NCBI RefSeq assembly: GCF_000014065.1
Contig: NC_008044.1
Location: 2,193,501 to 2,257,500, forward strand
Direction of reading: 5' to 3'
Length of the DNA stretch: 64,000 nucleotides
Source of the DNA: Ruegeria sp. TM1040
GTDB lineage: Bacteria > Pseudomonadota > Alphaproteobacteria > Rhodobacterales > Rhodobacteraceae
The position numbers and the translations under genes are program-made. Under the pieces are notes generated by a model that was not told the DNA's origin, searched no databases, and saw nothing but the letters and a program-made list of their open reading frames with translations. Each line of letters begins with the position of its first letter. Position 1 is the stretch's first letter. Positions 19,051 through 27,859 of this stretch are shown one piece after another.

Positions 19051-19078
19051 CTTCTACAGGAACGCGGGAGGGTGTCAA
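19051..19078 (-). promoter_or_regulatory. candidate rpsD promoter
   Basis: On the minus strand a perfect TTGACA (19078-19073) and TAGAAG (19056-19051) are 16 bases apart. Transcription would start near 19044 and give rpsD a leader of about 210 bases. The CTTGACACCC context is like strong Rhodobacteraceae promoters. Confidence 0.5.
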
Positions 19079-19123
19079 GCGCGAAGCTCAGGCTTTGGCC
19101 CAAATACCGGGGAATTCCCTCGC

Positions 19124-19245
19124 AGGGGCGTTGCCCCTCTTGGCCTGCGGCCAATTCACCCCAGGATATTTTGGGTTAGAAGAAGCCACATGCAGAGGAA
19201 CTTCTTCTAACGCCAAATATCCCGGAGCGCGAGGCAGAGCCTCGC
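19124..19245. repeat. modular palindromic repeat, copy A
   Basis: The element consists of two inverted half-modules. Each has GC-rich hairpins followed by GGATATTT-N-GTTAGAAGAA. The left half has AGGGGC/GCCCCT and TTGGCC/GGCCAA hairpins; the right half, read on the minus strand, has GCGAGGC/GCCTCGC followed by GCTCCGGGATATTTGG. It lies 3' of the Hint gene. Copy B (41812-41933) has the same architecture and copy C (48024-48066) is one half-module. Confidence 0.75.
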
Positions 19246-19278
19246 ACATAAGCAAACCTGTGCGCCACAGGCGCCCCA

Positions 19279-20340
19279 TTAGGCTGCGCTATGTCTGAGA
19301 ATCGCAGCCTCAGAGGCTGACAGATTGCGCCGCGCAAATGCCCCGTAGCTTGCGGGGTCATGCTCAATCGCAGGCAATCTGCGCAACAGGCGCTTGCGAT
19401 CCTTATCATCAAGCGCGGAAAGGGCTGCATGGGCGGGGTGGAAGCTCTCGGTCTCGACGCCATTGGCCCAGATCACTTGGTGCTGTTCCAGCAGCAGGTG
19501 GACATAAGTCACCTCGCGCACGGTGGTGTCCACATCAATGGTATGCCCGTTGATGAGATCCCGCGCCGCCACCAACACCTCGGATTCGTTAAACAGCGCC
19601 CGTGCCGCCGCACCACGCACAAGCATCCGATGCTCTGGCGAGACCAGCAATTCGCGCTCCGGGCGGTCAATGCCCAGGGCTCCGGCGCGGATGCGGACCG
19701 GACGCAGCGCGGGCATCACAAAGAGACGCGCACCGCTCATTCGGCGCGCCCCGATCCATTGCACGACCTGGGCGCCGTTGTCGCGGGTCTGAACCCGGTC
19801 GCCTTCGCGCAGGCTTTCGACGGGCTTTGGCCCTTCGGGGGTGGCAATGCGCGTGCCCGGGGTGAAACAGATTACCCCCGGGTTCTGTGGAGCTTGGTCC
19901 GCGCCCATGTAGCCAAGCGCGTGATGGACCACCCAGAGATCCGTGTTGCGCGGCGGAATGTCATCGACAAACATCAAGAGTGGCGGACGTCCACGCCCCG
20001 CCTCGATCACCGTCACGGTGTAGCTCTGCACGCCGTTGGTGACAATGAAACTGCTGTCGGACACAGGATCGTCAATCTCGATCGCATGAACATCGCTGCG
20101 ATTCTGCACGGCAGCGCCCACAAGGCGTCTTACCGTGCGCGCTGCACGGCGTCGGAGGTCCTGTTCTCCATCTGCCATATCCAGACGCAGCAGCTCTGAG
20201 GGTCCATCCACGCGCAGGGCGTCGCCATGCCATGACCACGCGGCTCCCACGTCGAGTGCCGCAACAGGTGCAGCATCGAGCCCATCAATTTCCGTTTGCG
20301 TCCAAGAGATGACAAACGTGCCTCGAAAGCCCGTCTTCAT
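19279..20340 (-). CDS. Hint-domain (Hedgehog/intein-type) protein
   Basis: This 353-residue protein has an N-terminal region of unknown fold and a Hint_2-type domain beginning at Cys158 (CFTPGTRIATPEG), followed by the blocks LREGDRVQTRDNG, LVSPEHRMLV and VTYVHLLLEQHQVIWANGV. Hint domains can self-cleave at the Cys. Proteins of this size are abundant in Rhodobacteraceae, often secreted through type I systems, but function is not established. No C-terminal splicing Asn or extein is evident. A consensus-matching CtrA site is 38 bases upstream of ATG 20340. Confidence 0.82.
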   Translation of the reverse strand: MKTGFRGTFVISWTQTEIDGLDAAPVAALDVGAAWSWHGDALRVDGPSELLRLDMADGEQDLRRRAARTVRRLVGAAVQNRSDVHAIEIDDPVSDSSFIVTNGVQSYTVTVIEAGRGRPPLLMFVDDIPPRNTDLWVVHHALGYMGADQAPQNPGVICFTPGTRIATPEGPKPVESLREGDRVQTRDNGAQVVQWIGARRMSGARLFVMPALRPVRIRAGALGIDRPERELLVSPEHRMLVRGAAARALFNESEVLVAARDLINGHTIDVDTTVREVTYVHLLLEQHQVIWANGVETESFHPAHAALSALDDKDRKRLLRRLPAIEHDPASYGAFARRNLSASEAAILRHSAA

Positions 20341-20377
20341 CCGCTCTAGCCTGCCTCAGTTGAGTTGATCTCAATCC

Positions 20378-20393
20378 TTAACGAAGCGTTAAC
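20378..20393. promoter_or_regulatory. CtrA-type binding site upstream of Hint gene
   Basis: TTAA-CGAAGCG-TTAAC matches the CtrA consensus TTAA-N7-TTAA(C) exactly and reads as TTAA-N7-TTAA on both strands. It is 38 bases upstream of the Hint start codon. A further small inverted repeat, TTGAG-N5-CTCAA (20360-20374), lies between them. Confidence 0.55.
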
Positions 20394-20472
20394 AAATCAG
20401 ACCCCTGGGCGAAAGTCTTAATGTCTGACCAGAGGGTCCTTTTCACACGCGCACCGTGGCGAAAAAATCACT

Positions 20473-21414
20473 TTAAAAGGTCCAGCGCAGACGCAGAGAG
20501 CCAACCAGTTGCCCTTCGGGCTGGCTGGAGAACTCTTTGCCCAGATAGGTAATCCCGTAAAAGAAGTCGCGCCCATCGCCTTGCCAATGCAGCCCCGCGC
20601 GCAGGCGATCGCGGCGTCCGGTCAGATCATAGCCCCGTCCCTCGGGCAGGTAGACGGATTGCGCCACATGCGCCACATCTGCCCCAAGCGTGAAGCTGAT
20701 GCCGCGCGTTTCATACATGGTTCTATAGCGTTGTCCGGTGACAGGGTCGCGCACCATGAGCTCGCCGATGCCGGCCGACCCGAAGGTCCAATCCGCGCCA
20801 ATGCGCACCAAGGTCTCATCCCCTGCCCGCGCTTCGACAAAGGGGCGAAGGTGACTGCGCGGGCCAAGAGAAATGGTTCTGCCAACCTCGGCCACCAGGG
20901 TCGGGCGAATGGTATTGGAGACCTGCGCCGCTCGTACCGCGTCGGATGGGCGCGTGGTATTGGCGAGGTCGTGCAGCGCATCCTGAAAGTCATCGAGTCC
21001 TGTTTGCGGGCCGATGAATACGAGATCCCCACCGAGCGAGAGCTCCAGCGTGCCGCGCTGCATATGGGTATGCACCCCGAGCGACAACGCCCCAGCCCAG
21101 GGTCGCTCTCCGGCTGCCGGAGAGCGCAGGTTATCTGGCGCCAGAATCTGACCGAGGAAACGCAGTTCCAGAAGTTCGCCGAACCCCGCAGGAGCCTGAC
21201 CGTCCCACCCGAAGCCATAGATCCGCGACGACGCCACCGAACCGGTGCGCCAGCGGTCCTTTCCATCCCCGATCAGATCATTGTCGATCAGGTGACCATA
21301 GCCAATGCGATGACGTTTCAAAGGTTCTGCTCGGACCGGATCGGCTGCAAATGCAGCGCCCGTCGCAGAAAGCGCAATCGCGGCGCACAGAGCCAGCGCA
21401 AGAGATCGGATCAT
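20473..21414 (-). CDS. LpxR-like outer membrane lipid A deacylase family protein
   Basis: This is a 313-residue protein with a signal peptide (1-23) and many amphipathic beta strands ending in an aromatic C-terminus (RLRWTF), typical of an outer membrane barrel. NDLIGDGKDRWRTGS at 45-59, GERPWAGALSLG and the IGPQTGLDDFQDALH block match the LpxR/DUF2219 family, which removes the 3' acyl chains from lipid A in Salmonella. Activity here is inferred only. Confidence 0.7.
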   Translation of the reverse strand: MIRSLALALCAAIALSATGAAFAADPVRAEPLKRHRIGYGHLIDNDLIGDGKDRWRTGSVASSRIYGFGWDGQAPAGFGELLELRFLGQILAPDNLRSPAAGERPWAGALSLGVHTHMQRGTLELSLGGDLVFIGPQTGLDDFQDALHDLANTTRPSDAVRAAQVSNTIRPTLVAEVGRTISLGPRSHLRPFVEARAGDETLVRIGADWTFGSAGIGELMVRDPVTGQRYRTMYETRGISFTLGADVAHVAQSVYLPEGRGYDLTGRRDRLRAGLHWQGDGRDFFYGITYLGKEFSSQPEGQLVGSLRLRWTF

Positions 21415-21455
21415 GGGTGTACCTGCTGGAGGAGAGGGTCTTTGGTTGGTTACAT

Positions 21456-21477
21456 CTGATTAACCATCCTCGCAGCA
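21456..21477. promoter_or_regulatory. inverted TGGTTA/TAACCA repeat, CtrA half-site-like
   Basis: TGGTTA-N8-TAACCA lies about 42 bases upstream of the LpxR-like gene. The right arm reads TTAACCAT, the CtrA half-site known from rhizobia. Together with the full site at 20378 it suggests that two neighbouring envelope or secreted-protein genes share a regulator. Confidence 0.35.
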
Positions 21478-21588
21478 CCCCACTAGTGCAGCCGCGCCAC
21501 AGATGCGCGCAAAGCCCGACTCCGCTGCCTTGGAATAGCCCTGTTTTGGGCGTGTTTTGAACGCCTTATGCGGCTCTGCCGGCGCAGT

Positions 21589-21990
21589 TCAGGACTCGTC
21601 CACAGGCTCTACCACCGGCCCGCCAGCAGAGCGCCAGCCGGAAAAACCATCGCTGATATGCGCGGCCTCGAACCCCATATCCTGCAAGAGCGCAACCGAG
21701 AGCGCCGAGCGCCAGCCAGAGGCGCAATGGAAGATAAACCGCTTCTCCTCGGCAAAGATCTCTTTGAAATAGGGGCTGTCGGGATCGACCCAGAACTCCA
21801 GCATGCCTCTTGGACAGTGAAAGCTACCAGGGATGAATCCCATGCGTTGACGCTCACGCACATCGCGCAGATCGACAAACACCACATCGGGCGCATCATG
21901 CAGCGCAATGGCGGCGGCGGCGTCGATCTCTGCAATGCGGGCGCGGGCGGCGGCAACCATCTGTGCCGATGAGGTCTTGAGCTGAGCCAT
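21589..21990 (-). CDS. rhodanese-like domain protein
   Basis: The protein is a single rhodanese domain of 133 residues. The N-terminal CH2A-like FVDLRDVRERQRMGFIPGS is followed by the active-site loop FHCASGWRSA with the catalytic Cys89. It may carry persulfide sulfur between a donor and an acceptor in the cytoplasm. It is divergent from the FAD oxidoreductase at 22182, which also might link it to sulfur-compound metabolism. Confidence 0.88.
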   Translation of the reverse strand: MAQLKTSSAQMVAAARARIAEIDAAAAIALHDAPDVVFVDLRDVRERQRMGFIPGSFHCPRGMLEFWVDPDSPYFKEIFAEEKRFIFHCASGWRSALSVALLQDMGFEAAHISDGFSGWRSAGGPVVEPVDES

Positions 21991-22181
21991 GAAGGCCTCC
22001 TGAACCGTTTGACCTCAACACTCTAGGAGGCGCGGGGCGGCAAGACCACCCCGCCTGCGCCACGCCGTGCGCTCTGCTGTTCACAGCGATTGACAGCTGC
22101 CCTGCCCTGCCCCAGTGTCGCCTCGACGCCGGGCCGACTGCGCCCATTCGGCAGACCCCCAAAACACTCGAGGAGCCCAGC

Positions 22182-23480
22182 GTGCGCGCAGACACATCCC
22201 TGTCCCAATCCAACGCCGAGCCAATCTCTTTGTGGGACCATTCGTCCGAGGAGCCCGCCTACGCAAATCCAAACGCCCGTGAAAGCCGCGTTGACGTGGC
22301 GATCGTCGGAGGTGGCTACACGGGTCTTTCGACCGCGCTCCATGGCGCGCTCAAGGGGCTGTCCTGTCATGTGCTGGAAGCCGCAGAAATCGGTCACGGA
22401 GGCTCCGGGCGCAATGTCGGGTTGGTCAATGCCGGGCTCTGGCTGCCGCCACAGCAAGTGGAACACCTCTTGGGCAAGACGCACGGCGGCGCCCTTGTGC
22501 GCACGCTGGGCGAGATGCCAGACTATGTTTTCTCGCTGATCGAGCACCATCAGATCCGCTGCGAGGCAACTCGCGCGGGCACGATCCACGCGGCCCACGC
22601 CGCCTCGGGCCTGCGCGATCTCGAAGCGCGCGCCGCAGGCTGGCAGGCACTTGGCGCTCCGGTGCGGCTGCTGTCGGCCGAAGAAACCGCCGAGAAGACC
22701 GGCACCGTCAAATTTCACGGGGGCCTCCTGGATGCCCGCGCGGGTACCATCAATCCGATGGGGTATGTGCGCGGATTGGCCCGCGCCGCACGGGCCGCCG
22801 GGGCCGAGATCTCCACGCAGACCAAGGTACTGTCGCTGCAGAAAGACGGTGCGGACTGGAAAGTGGAGACCGATCGCGGCGTGATTACCGCTGGACGCGT
22901 GGTCCTTGCCACTAATGCCTACAGCGCGGACCTCTGGCCGAAACTGGCGCAGAGCTTTACCCCAATCCATTTCTTCCAACTTGCCACGGCCCCCTTGGGC
23001 GCTGAGGCCAGCGCGATCCTCCCCGATGGTCAGGGCCTTTGGGACACCGGCAAGATCATGTTCTCTCTGCGCCGCGATCGTGCGGGGCGGCTGATCATCG
23101 GCTCCATGGGGTCGGTCGTGGGCGGCACCGCAGGGCTCTCGCGCCGGTGGGCGGAACGCAAGTTGCGTCGCCTGTTTCCGGATCTTGGTAGGCTTGACTT
23201 TGAGGATGCGTGGCACGGGCAGATCGCCTTCACTCCGGACCATCTGTTTCGCATCCACCGCCTCGACGAAGGGCTTTATGCACCGGTGGGCTATAATGGG
23301 CGTGGCATAACAACCGGGACACTGTTTGGCCGGGCGTTGGCGGATCTTTTTGCCGGCGCACCCGAAGAGAGCCTGCCGCTGCCGATCTCTGACCTTGTGC
23401 CGGACAGGGGGCGCGCTGTGAAAACACAGCTCTATCGGAGCGCGTTTCTCGCCAAACAGGCGGCAGAGAGCATTCTCTGA
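22182..23480 (+). CDS. FAD-dependent oxidoreductase, DAO/PuuB-like
   Basis: This 432-residue flavoprotein has an N-terminal dinucleotide motif VAIVGGGYTGLSTA (43-48 glycines), GHGGSGRNVG, and C-terminal VGYNGRGITTGTLFG, the pattern of the D-amino acid oxidase superfamily, closest by eye to gamma-glutamylputrescine oxidoreductase (PuuB). It should oxidise a secondary or primary amine. It starts with GTG 22182, with GAGGAG 7 bases upstream. Convergent with the IclR gene and near a sulfatase-like hydrolase. Confidence 0.85.
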   Translation: MRADTSLSQSNAEPISLWDHSSEEPAYANPNARESRVDVAIVGGGYTGLSTALHGALKGLSCHVLEAAEIGHGGSGRNVGLVNAGLWLPPQQVEHLLGKTHGGALVRTLGEMPDYVFSLIEHHQIRCEATRAGTIHAAHAASGLRDLEARAAGWQALGAPVRLLSAEETAEKTGTVKFHGGLLDARAGTINPMGYVRGLARAARAAGAEISTQTKVLSLQKDGADWKVETDRGVITAGRVVLATNAYSADLWPKLAQSFTPIHFFQLATAPLGAEASAILPDGQGLWDTGKIMFSLRRDRAGRLIIGSMGSVVGGTAGLSRRWAERKLRRLFPDLGRLDFEDAWHGQIAFTPDHLFRIHRLDEGLYAPVGYNGRGITTGTLFGRALADLFAGAPEESLPLPISDLVPDRGRAVKTQLYRSAFLAKQAAESIL

Positions 23481-23532
23481 CACCAGGCGGGGCGCACGTA
23501 AGACGCGCGCTGACCTGAAACTCCGGGGCGCA

Positions 23533-24339
23533 TCAGGTCGCAGCGTCCTCCCACACGGCATCAAGCGTGGCGTTGATCTCGGCGGCCGCGGTTTGCAGTG
23601 CCTCAAGATGCAGGCGAGCGAATTCTTCGACAGGTTTGTAGGGCCTGAGCCAGAGCACCGACAGACCGCCCACCACGCGCCCACGGGCCTTGATGGCGAC
23701 GGCGATGGCGCGCAAATCGGTGTCCCAATCCGGATCGCTCATCGGCGCAGAGAGGCGCTCCGCATAGCCCACTTGGCGCACCTGTTCGATCCGCGCCATC
23801 AGCCCCGCGAGGTCCAGCCCAAAACGCACCGGACCCCACTGAAGATCGGGCTTGAAGGCCTCGTAGATGGTAGCGATTTCAGCATCTTTCATCTCTGCCA
23901 GACAGGCGAGCCCAGTGGCCGAGCCAAAATGGCTGACACGCTGGTTGATCTGGCCGCGCTCGACGTGAAAGGTGCTGGCGTGGCGGGTATTGTCGATGAT
24001 CCGCATCGCACGCGTTTCGCGGATATGGATGTCGGACGGCCAGCCAATCTCCTTGGTCAACGCAAGCGCCCGCGGGATCGCCGCCTCTGAGATATGCAGC
24101 ATCCCCTTTGGCATGACCTCGCCCGAAATATCTGGAAATACAACCAAGGTCCGATAGAGCTTGTCTGCAAGGGAACGGCGCACAATCTTGCGCGCAATCA
24201 AGGTCTGCAAAAGACGGCGCAGCGTGCTCTTGGGCAGGCCTGTCGCCCGGTGCAGATCCGCAAGCGACATCGCTCCCTCGCGCGCGAGGGTTTCCAGAAT
24301 TTCGATACCACGATCCAGAGAGCGATTTTCTTTCAGCAT
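23533..24339 (-). CDS. IclR family transcriptional regulator
   Basis: This 268-residue protein has an N-terminal winged helix (ILETLAREGAMSLADLHRAT, GLPKSTLRRLLQTL, about residues 12-45) and a C-terminal IclR effector domain (HFGSATGLACLAEM, SDPDWDTDLRAIAVAI, GRVVGGLSVLW). IclR proteins usually control catabolic genes and respond to small organic acids or amines. It is divergent from the sulfatase-like gene, about 98 bases apart, which is its likely target. Confidence 0.92.
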   Translation of the reverse strand: MLKENRSLDRGIEILETLAREGAMSLADLHRATGLPKSTLRRLLQTLIARKIVRRSLADKLYRTLVVFPDISGEVMPKGMLHISEAAIPRALALTKEIGWPSDIHIRETRAMRIIDNTRHASTFHVERGQINQRVSHFGSATGLACLAEMKDAEIATIYEAFKPDLQWGPVRFGLDLAGLMARIEQVRQVGYAERLSAPMSDPDWDTDLRAIAVAIKARGRVVGGLSVLWLRPYKPVEEFARLHLEALQTAAAEINATLDAVWEDAAT

Positions 24340-24437
24340 ATCTCGTCATGCCACCCAGCGGCATGTTTTGCCAAAGGGTTTTTGTGCCTCCCGACCTAAC
24401 CTATCGTCGTTTTGGCACTCGGAACAAGGCATGCGCT

Positions 24438-26066
24438 ATGAATATTCTCTTTATCATGTTCGACCAGCTCCGGTTCGACTACCTGAGCTGCGCGGGCCAC
24501 CCGCATCTCAAGACGCCTCATATCGACCGGCTGGCCGAGCGCGGCGTGCGGTTCACTAACGCTTATGTGCAATCCCCGATCTGCGGCGCCGCACGGATGA
24601 GCTGCTATACCGGGCGCTATGTGTCCAGCCACGGGGCGCAATGGAACAACTCGCCCTTGCGGGTGGGCGAATGGACCATGGGGGATCACCTGCGCATGGC
24701 GGGCATGGGCTGCTGGCTCATTGGCAAGACCCATATGAATGCCGACAGCGAGGGCATGGCCCGCCTCGGCCTCAGCCCCGACAGCGTGATTGGCGCACGC
24801 CAGGCCGAATGCGGCTTTGACGTCTGGATCCGCGACGATGGCCTCTGGGCCGAGGGGCCGGACGGGTTTTATGACCAAAAACGCAGCCCCTATAATGAAT
24901 ACCTTAAATCAAAAGGTTACGCGGGCCACAACCCCTGGCACGACTTCGCCAATGCGGGTCTTGAGGGCGAAGAAATGGCGTCCGGCTGGTTCATGGCCAA
25001 TGCGCAGAAGGCCGCGAATATTGCCGAGGAAGACAGCGAAACCCCGTGGCTCACCACCAAGACCATCGAGTTCATTGAACAGGCCGAGGGGCCATGGTGC
25101 GCGCATGTGAGCTATATCAAGCCGCATTGGCCCTATATCGTGCCCGCGCCCTATCACGACATGTACGGACCGGAGCATGTGCTGCCCGCCGTCAAAGACC
25201 CCGCGGAGCGCGAAGACCCGCACCCCGTTTACGGTGCCTTCATGGGCAATGCCATCGGTCAGGCCTTCTCGCGCGAGGAAGTCCGACAGGCCGCCATCCC
25301 CGCCTATATGGGCCTCATCAAGCAATGCGACGACCAGATGGGGCGGCTGTTTGAGTACCTTGAGGACACCGGCCGGATGGATGACACGATGATCGTGATC
25401 ACCTCTGACCACGGCGACTATCTGGGCGATCACTGGTTGGGCGAGAAGGATCTCTTTCACGAACCCTCCGTCAAAGTGCCGATGATCATCTATGATCCCC
25501 GCCCCGACGCCGACGCCACCCGAGGCACCACCTGCGACGCGCTGGTGGAAAACATCGACCTGCTGCCCACTTTCGTGGAGGCCGCAGGCGGCGAGGTCGC
25601 AGATCACATTCTGGAGGGGCGCGCGCTTACACCATGGCTGCATGGTCAGACACCCGAGGTGTGGCGGGACTACGCAATCAGCGAATACGACTATTCCGGC
25701 ACGCCGATGAGTGTGAAGCTTGGCAGCGCCCCCCGCGATGCGCGGCTGTTTATGGTGACGGACACACGCTGGAAATTCATGCACGCCGAGGGCGGCCTGC
25801 CGCCAATGCTATTTGATCTGGAAAACGACCCGCAGGAATTTCACGACCTTGGCCGCAGCCCAGACCACACCGAGGTGATCGATATGATGTATGCGCGCCT
25901 CGGTCAGTGGGGGCGGCGCATGTCGCAACGCATCACCCGCTCGGACGCGCAGATCATTGCGGGGCGCGGCGCTTCACGCGGCAAAGGCATTTTGCTTGGG
26001 GTCTATGAACCTGAGGACGTCCCCGCTGAGTTAACCGTAAAATATCGCGGCAAACCGCCGACCTGA
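24438..26066 (+). CDS. sulfatase / phosphonate monoester hydrolase family protein
   Basis: This 542-residue alkaline-phosphatase-superfamily hydrolase shows the metal ligand in MFDQLRFDYLS (Asp9-Gln10), the formylglycine site Cys49 in SPICGAARMS followed by YTGRY, KTHM, and C-terminal ITSDHGDYLGDHWLGEKDLF. The Cys-Gly-Ala-Ala-Arg site has Ala in place of the more common Pro. A Cys site needs a formylglycine-generating enzyme, not in this window. ATG 24438 is chosen as the MNILFIMFDQ start. Substrate (sulfate ester, choline sulfate or phosphonate ester) unknown. No signal peptide, so cytoplasmic. Confidence 0.85.
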   Translation: MNILFIMFDQLRFDYLSCAGHPHLKTPHIDRLAERGVRFTNAYVQSPICGAARMSCYTGRYVSSHGAQWNNSPLRVGEWTMGDHLRMAGMGCWLIGKTHMNADSEGMARLGLSPDSVIGARQAECGFDVWIRDDGLWAEGPDGFYDQKRSPYNEYLKSKGYAGHNPWHDFANAGLEGEEMASGWFMANAQKAANIAEEDSETPWLTTKTIEFIEQAEGPWCAHVSYIKPHWPYIVPAPYHDMYGPEHVLPAVKDPAEREDPHPVYGAFMGNAIGQAFSREEVRQAAIPAYMGLIKQCDDQMGRLFEYLEDTGRMDDTMIVITSDHGDYLGDHWLGEKDLFHEPSVKVPMIIYDPRPDADATRGTTCDALVENIDLLPTFVEAAGGEVADHILEGRALTPWLHGQTPEVWRDYAISEYDYSGTPMSVKLGSAPRDARLFMVTDTRWKFMHAEGGLPPMLFDLENDPQEFHDLGRSPDHTEVIDMMYARLGQWGRRMSQRITRSDAQIIAGRGASRGKGILLGVYEPEDVPAELTVKYRGKPPT

Positions 26067-26074
26067 GACAGAAT

Positions 26075-26097
26075 GCGCCCGGTTCTGAGCCGGGCGC
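26075..26097 (+). terminator. hairpin downstream of sulfatase gene
   Basis: GCGCCCGG (26075-26082) pairs perfectly with CCGGGCGC (26090-26097) with a 7-base loop, just after the stop codon at 26066. The T tract is weak. Confidence 0.5.
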
Positions 26098-26430
26098 TCA
26101 CAGTTTCAACCCAGCTCAGATACGTCGCCGCAACCATGTCCCGCGCCTCTCAGGAGGATCGTGACGTAGCGTAAATCGACCTGCCCCCGGCGGCCGCACC
26201 GCAGCGCGAAACGCGGACATCCCTCCCCGCGCGCAGTGCATTGCAAAGGCCCGGAATAGCACGGGTAAATCCTCTTGACGCCGCGCCGTGCAGGAGGTGC
26301 CTAAAATCTAGTCAGTTTCTCGATTTCCCCGCCGATCACGGCGTTGCAGCCGTGTTATGATACGCATGCCCTTTAAAAATTCCCTTTTTCTTATATGCTT
26401 TTGGTTGAGAACTTCGATCTGAGAGCAACC
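26098..26430. other. intergenic region upstream of Anbu operon
   Basis: These 333 bases hold no gene that I can support. The last 60 bases become AT-rich and contain TATATG (26392-26397), a possible -10 about 34 bases upstream of the ATP-grasp start; the matching -35 is poor. An inverted repeat ACGGC-N6-GCCGT (about 26338-26353) lies further upstream. Confidence 0.35.
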
Positions 26431-27855
26431 ATGGAACAACCAACAAGCTTTGATGAGATGTGGGGAACAAGTGGGTCTCTTAGGGAGCCCTATCGTGAAT
26501 TTCACGATTGGTTTGGCAGTGAGGATCCGGCCCGCCTGCGCAAGAAACAGCGGGACGCGGACAAGCTGTTTCGGCTGACCGGGATCACCTTTAACGTCTA
26601 CGGAAAGGCCGAGGCCGAAGAGCGTCTCATCCCTTTTGACATCATCCCCCGCATCATTTCAGGCAGCGAATGGGCGCGCCTGTCACGCGGGATTGAGCAG
26701 CGCGTGCGCGCGATCAATGCCTTCCTCTATGACATTTACCATAAGCAGGAAATCGTGAAGGCGGGGCGGATCCCCAAAGAGATGATCAGCCGCAATGACG
26801 CCTTCCTGCCCCATATGATCGGGGTGGAGCCGCCGGGTGGGGTCTACACGCATATTGTCGGCATCGATCTGGTGCGCACCGGCCCGGGCGAGTTTTACGT
26901 TCTGGAAGACAACGCCCGCACCCCCTCTGGCGTGAGCTACATGCTCGAAAACCGTGAAACCATGCTGCAGATGTTCCCGGAGCTTTTCAGTCAGAACCGG
27001 GTGCAGCCGGTGTCAAATTACCCGACCGATCTGCGCCGGTCTCTAGCGGCAAGCGCACCGCAGAGTTGCACCGGCAAACCCGTGGTCGCCGTGCTGACCC
27101 CGGGCATCTACAACTCCGCCTATTTCGAACATGCGTTTCTGGCCGACAAAATGGGCGTCGAGCTTGTCGAGGGGCAGGATCTCAGGGTGATCGACGGGCG
27201 CGTCGCCATGCGCACGACCCGAGGCTACAAACCCATCGATGTGCTTTATCGCCGGGTGGATGACGAATTTCTCGACCCGCTGAACTTCAATCCCGAGAGC
27301 GCGCTGGGCGTGCCGGGGATCATGGATGTCTACCGCGCAGGCAACATCACGATCGCCAATGCGCCCGGCACCGGCATCGCCGATGACAAGGCGATCTACA
27401 GCTACATGCCGGAGATCGTCGAATTCTACACTGGCGAGCGCCCCCTGCTGCAGAATGTGCAGACCTGGCGCTGCTCGGAGCCTGATGCGCTGGCCTATGT
27501 GCTCGACAATCTCGAGGATCTGGTGGTCAAGGAAGTGCATGGATCCGGCGGCTATGGGATGCTGATCGGGCCGACTGCCAGCAAGAAGGATCTTGCCGCC
27601 TTCCGTCGCAAGCTCAAGGCGCGGCCGGGCAACTATATCGCGCAACCGACCTTGGCGCTCTCGACCGTGCCGATCTTTTCGCGCGCGGGGCTGAGCCCGC
27701 GGCATGTCGATCTCAGACCCTTTGTCCTGTGCAGCCCCAACAAGGTGCATATCACCCCCGGTGGTCTCACCCGGGTTGCGCTCAAGAAAGGGTCGCTCGT
27801 GGTCAACTCCTCGCAGGGAGGTGGCACGAAGGATACATGGGTGCTGGAGGACTGA
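26431..27855 (+). CDS. circularly permuted ATP-grasp protein, Anbu operon
   Basis: This 474-residue protein is a circularly permuted ATP-grasp type 2 enzyme (DUF404/DUF407). It has the characteristic blocks LIPFDIIPRIISGSEWARL, FYVLEDNARTPSGVSYMLEN, VVAVLTPGIYNSAYFEH, VVKEVHGSGGYGMLIGP and GLTRVALKKGSLVVNSSQGG. It probably forms an amide or peptide bond with ATP. The start is ATG 26431 with GAGAG upstream. It is the first gene of the tight operon ATP-grasp, alpha-E, transglutaminase, Anbu; spacing to the next start is 4 bases. Confidence 0.92.
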   Translation: MEQPTSFDEMWGTSGSLREPYREFHDWFGSEDPARLRKKQRDADKLFRLTGITFNVYGKAEAEERLIPFDIIPRIISGSEWARLSRGIEQRVRAINAFLYDIYHKQEIVKAGRIPKEMISRNDAFLPHMIGVEPPGGVYTHIVGIDLVRTGPGEFYVLEDNARTPSGVSYMLENRETMLQMFPELFSQNRVQPVSNYPTDLRRSLAASAPQSCTGKPVVAVLTPGIYNSAYFEHAFLADKMGVELVEGQDLRVIDGRVAMRTTRGYKPIDVLYRRVDDEFLDPLNFNPESALGVPGIMDVYRAGNITIANAPGTGIADDKAIYSYMPEIVEFYTGERPLLQNVQTWRCSEPDALAYVLDNLEDLVVKEVHGSGGYGMLIGPTASKKDLAAFRRKLKARPGNYIAQPTLALSTVPIFSRAGLSPRHVDLRPFVLCSPNKVHITPGGLTRVALKKGSLVVNSSQGGGTKDTWVLED

Positions 27856-27859
27856 CGCA

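Noticed and set aside
22023-23684. 553-codon minus-strand frame
   Set aside because: Antisense to the FAD oxidoreductase with clear Rossmann motifs. No protein character.
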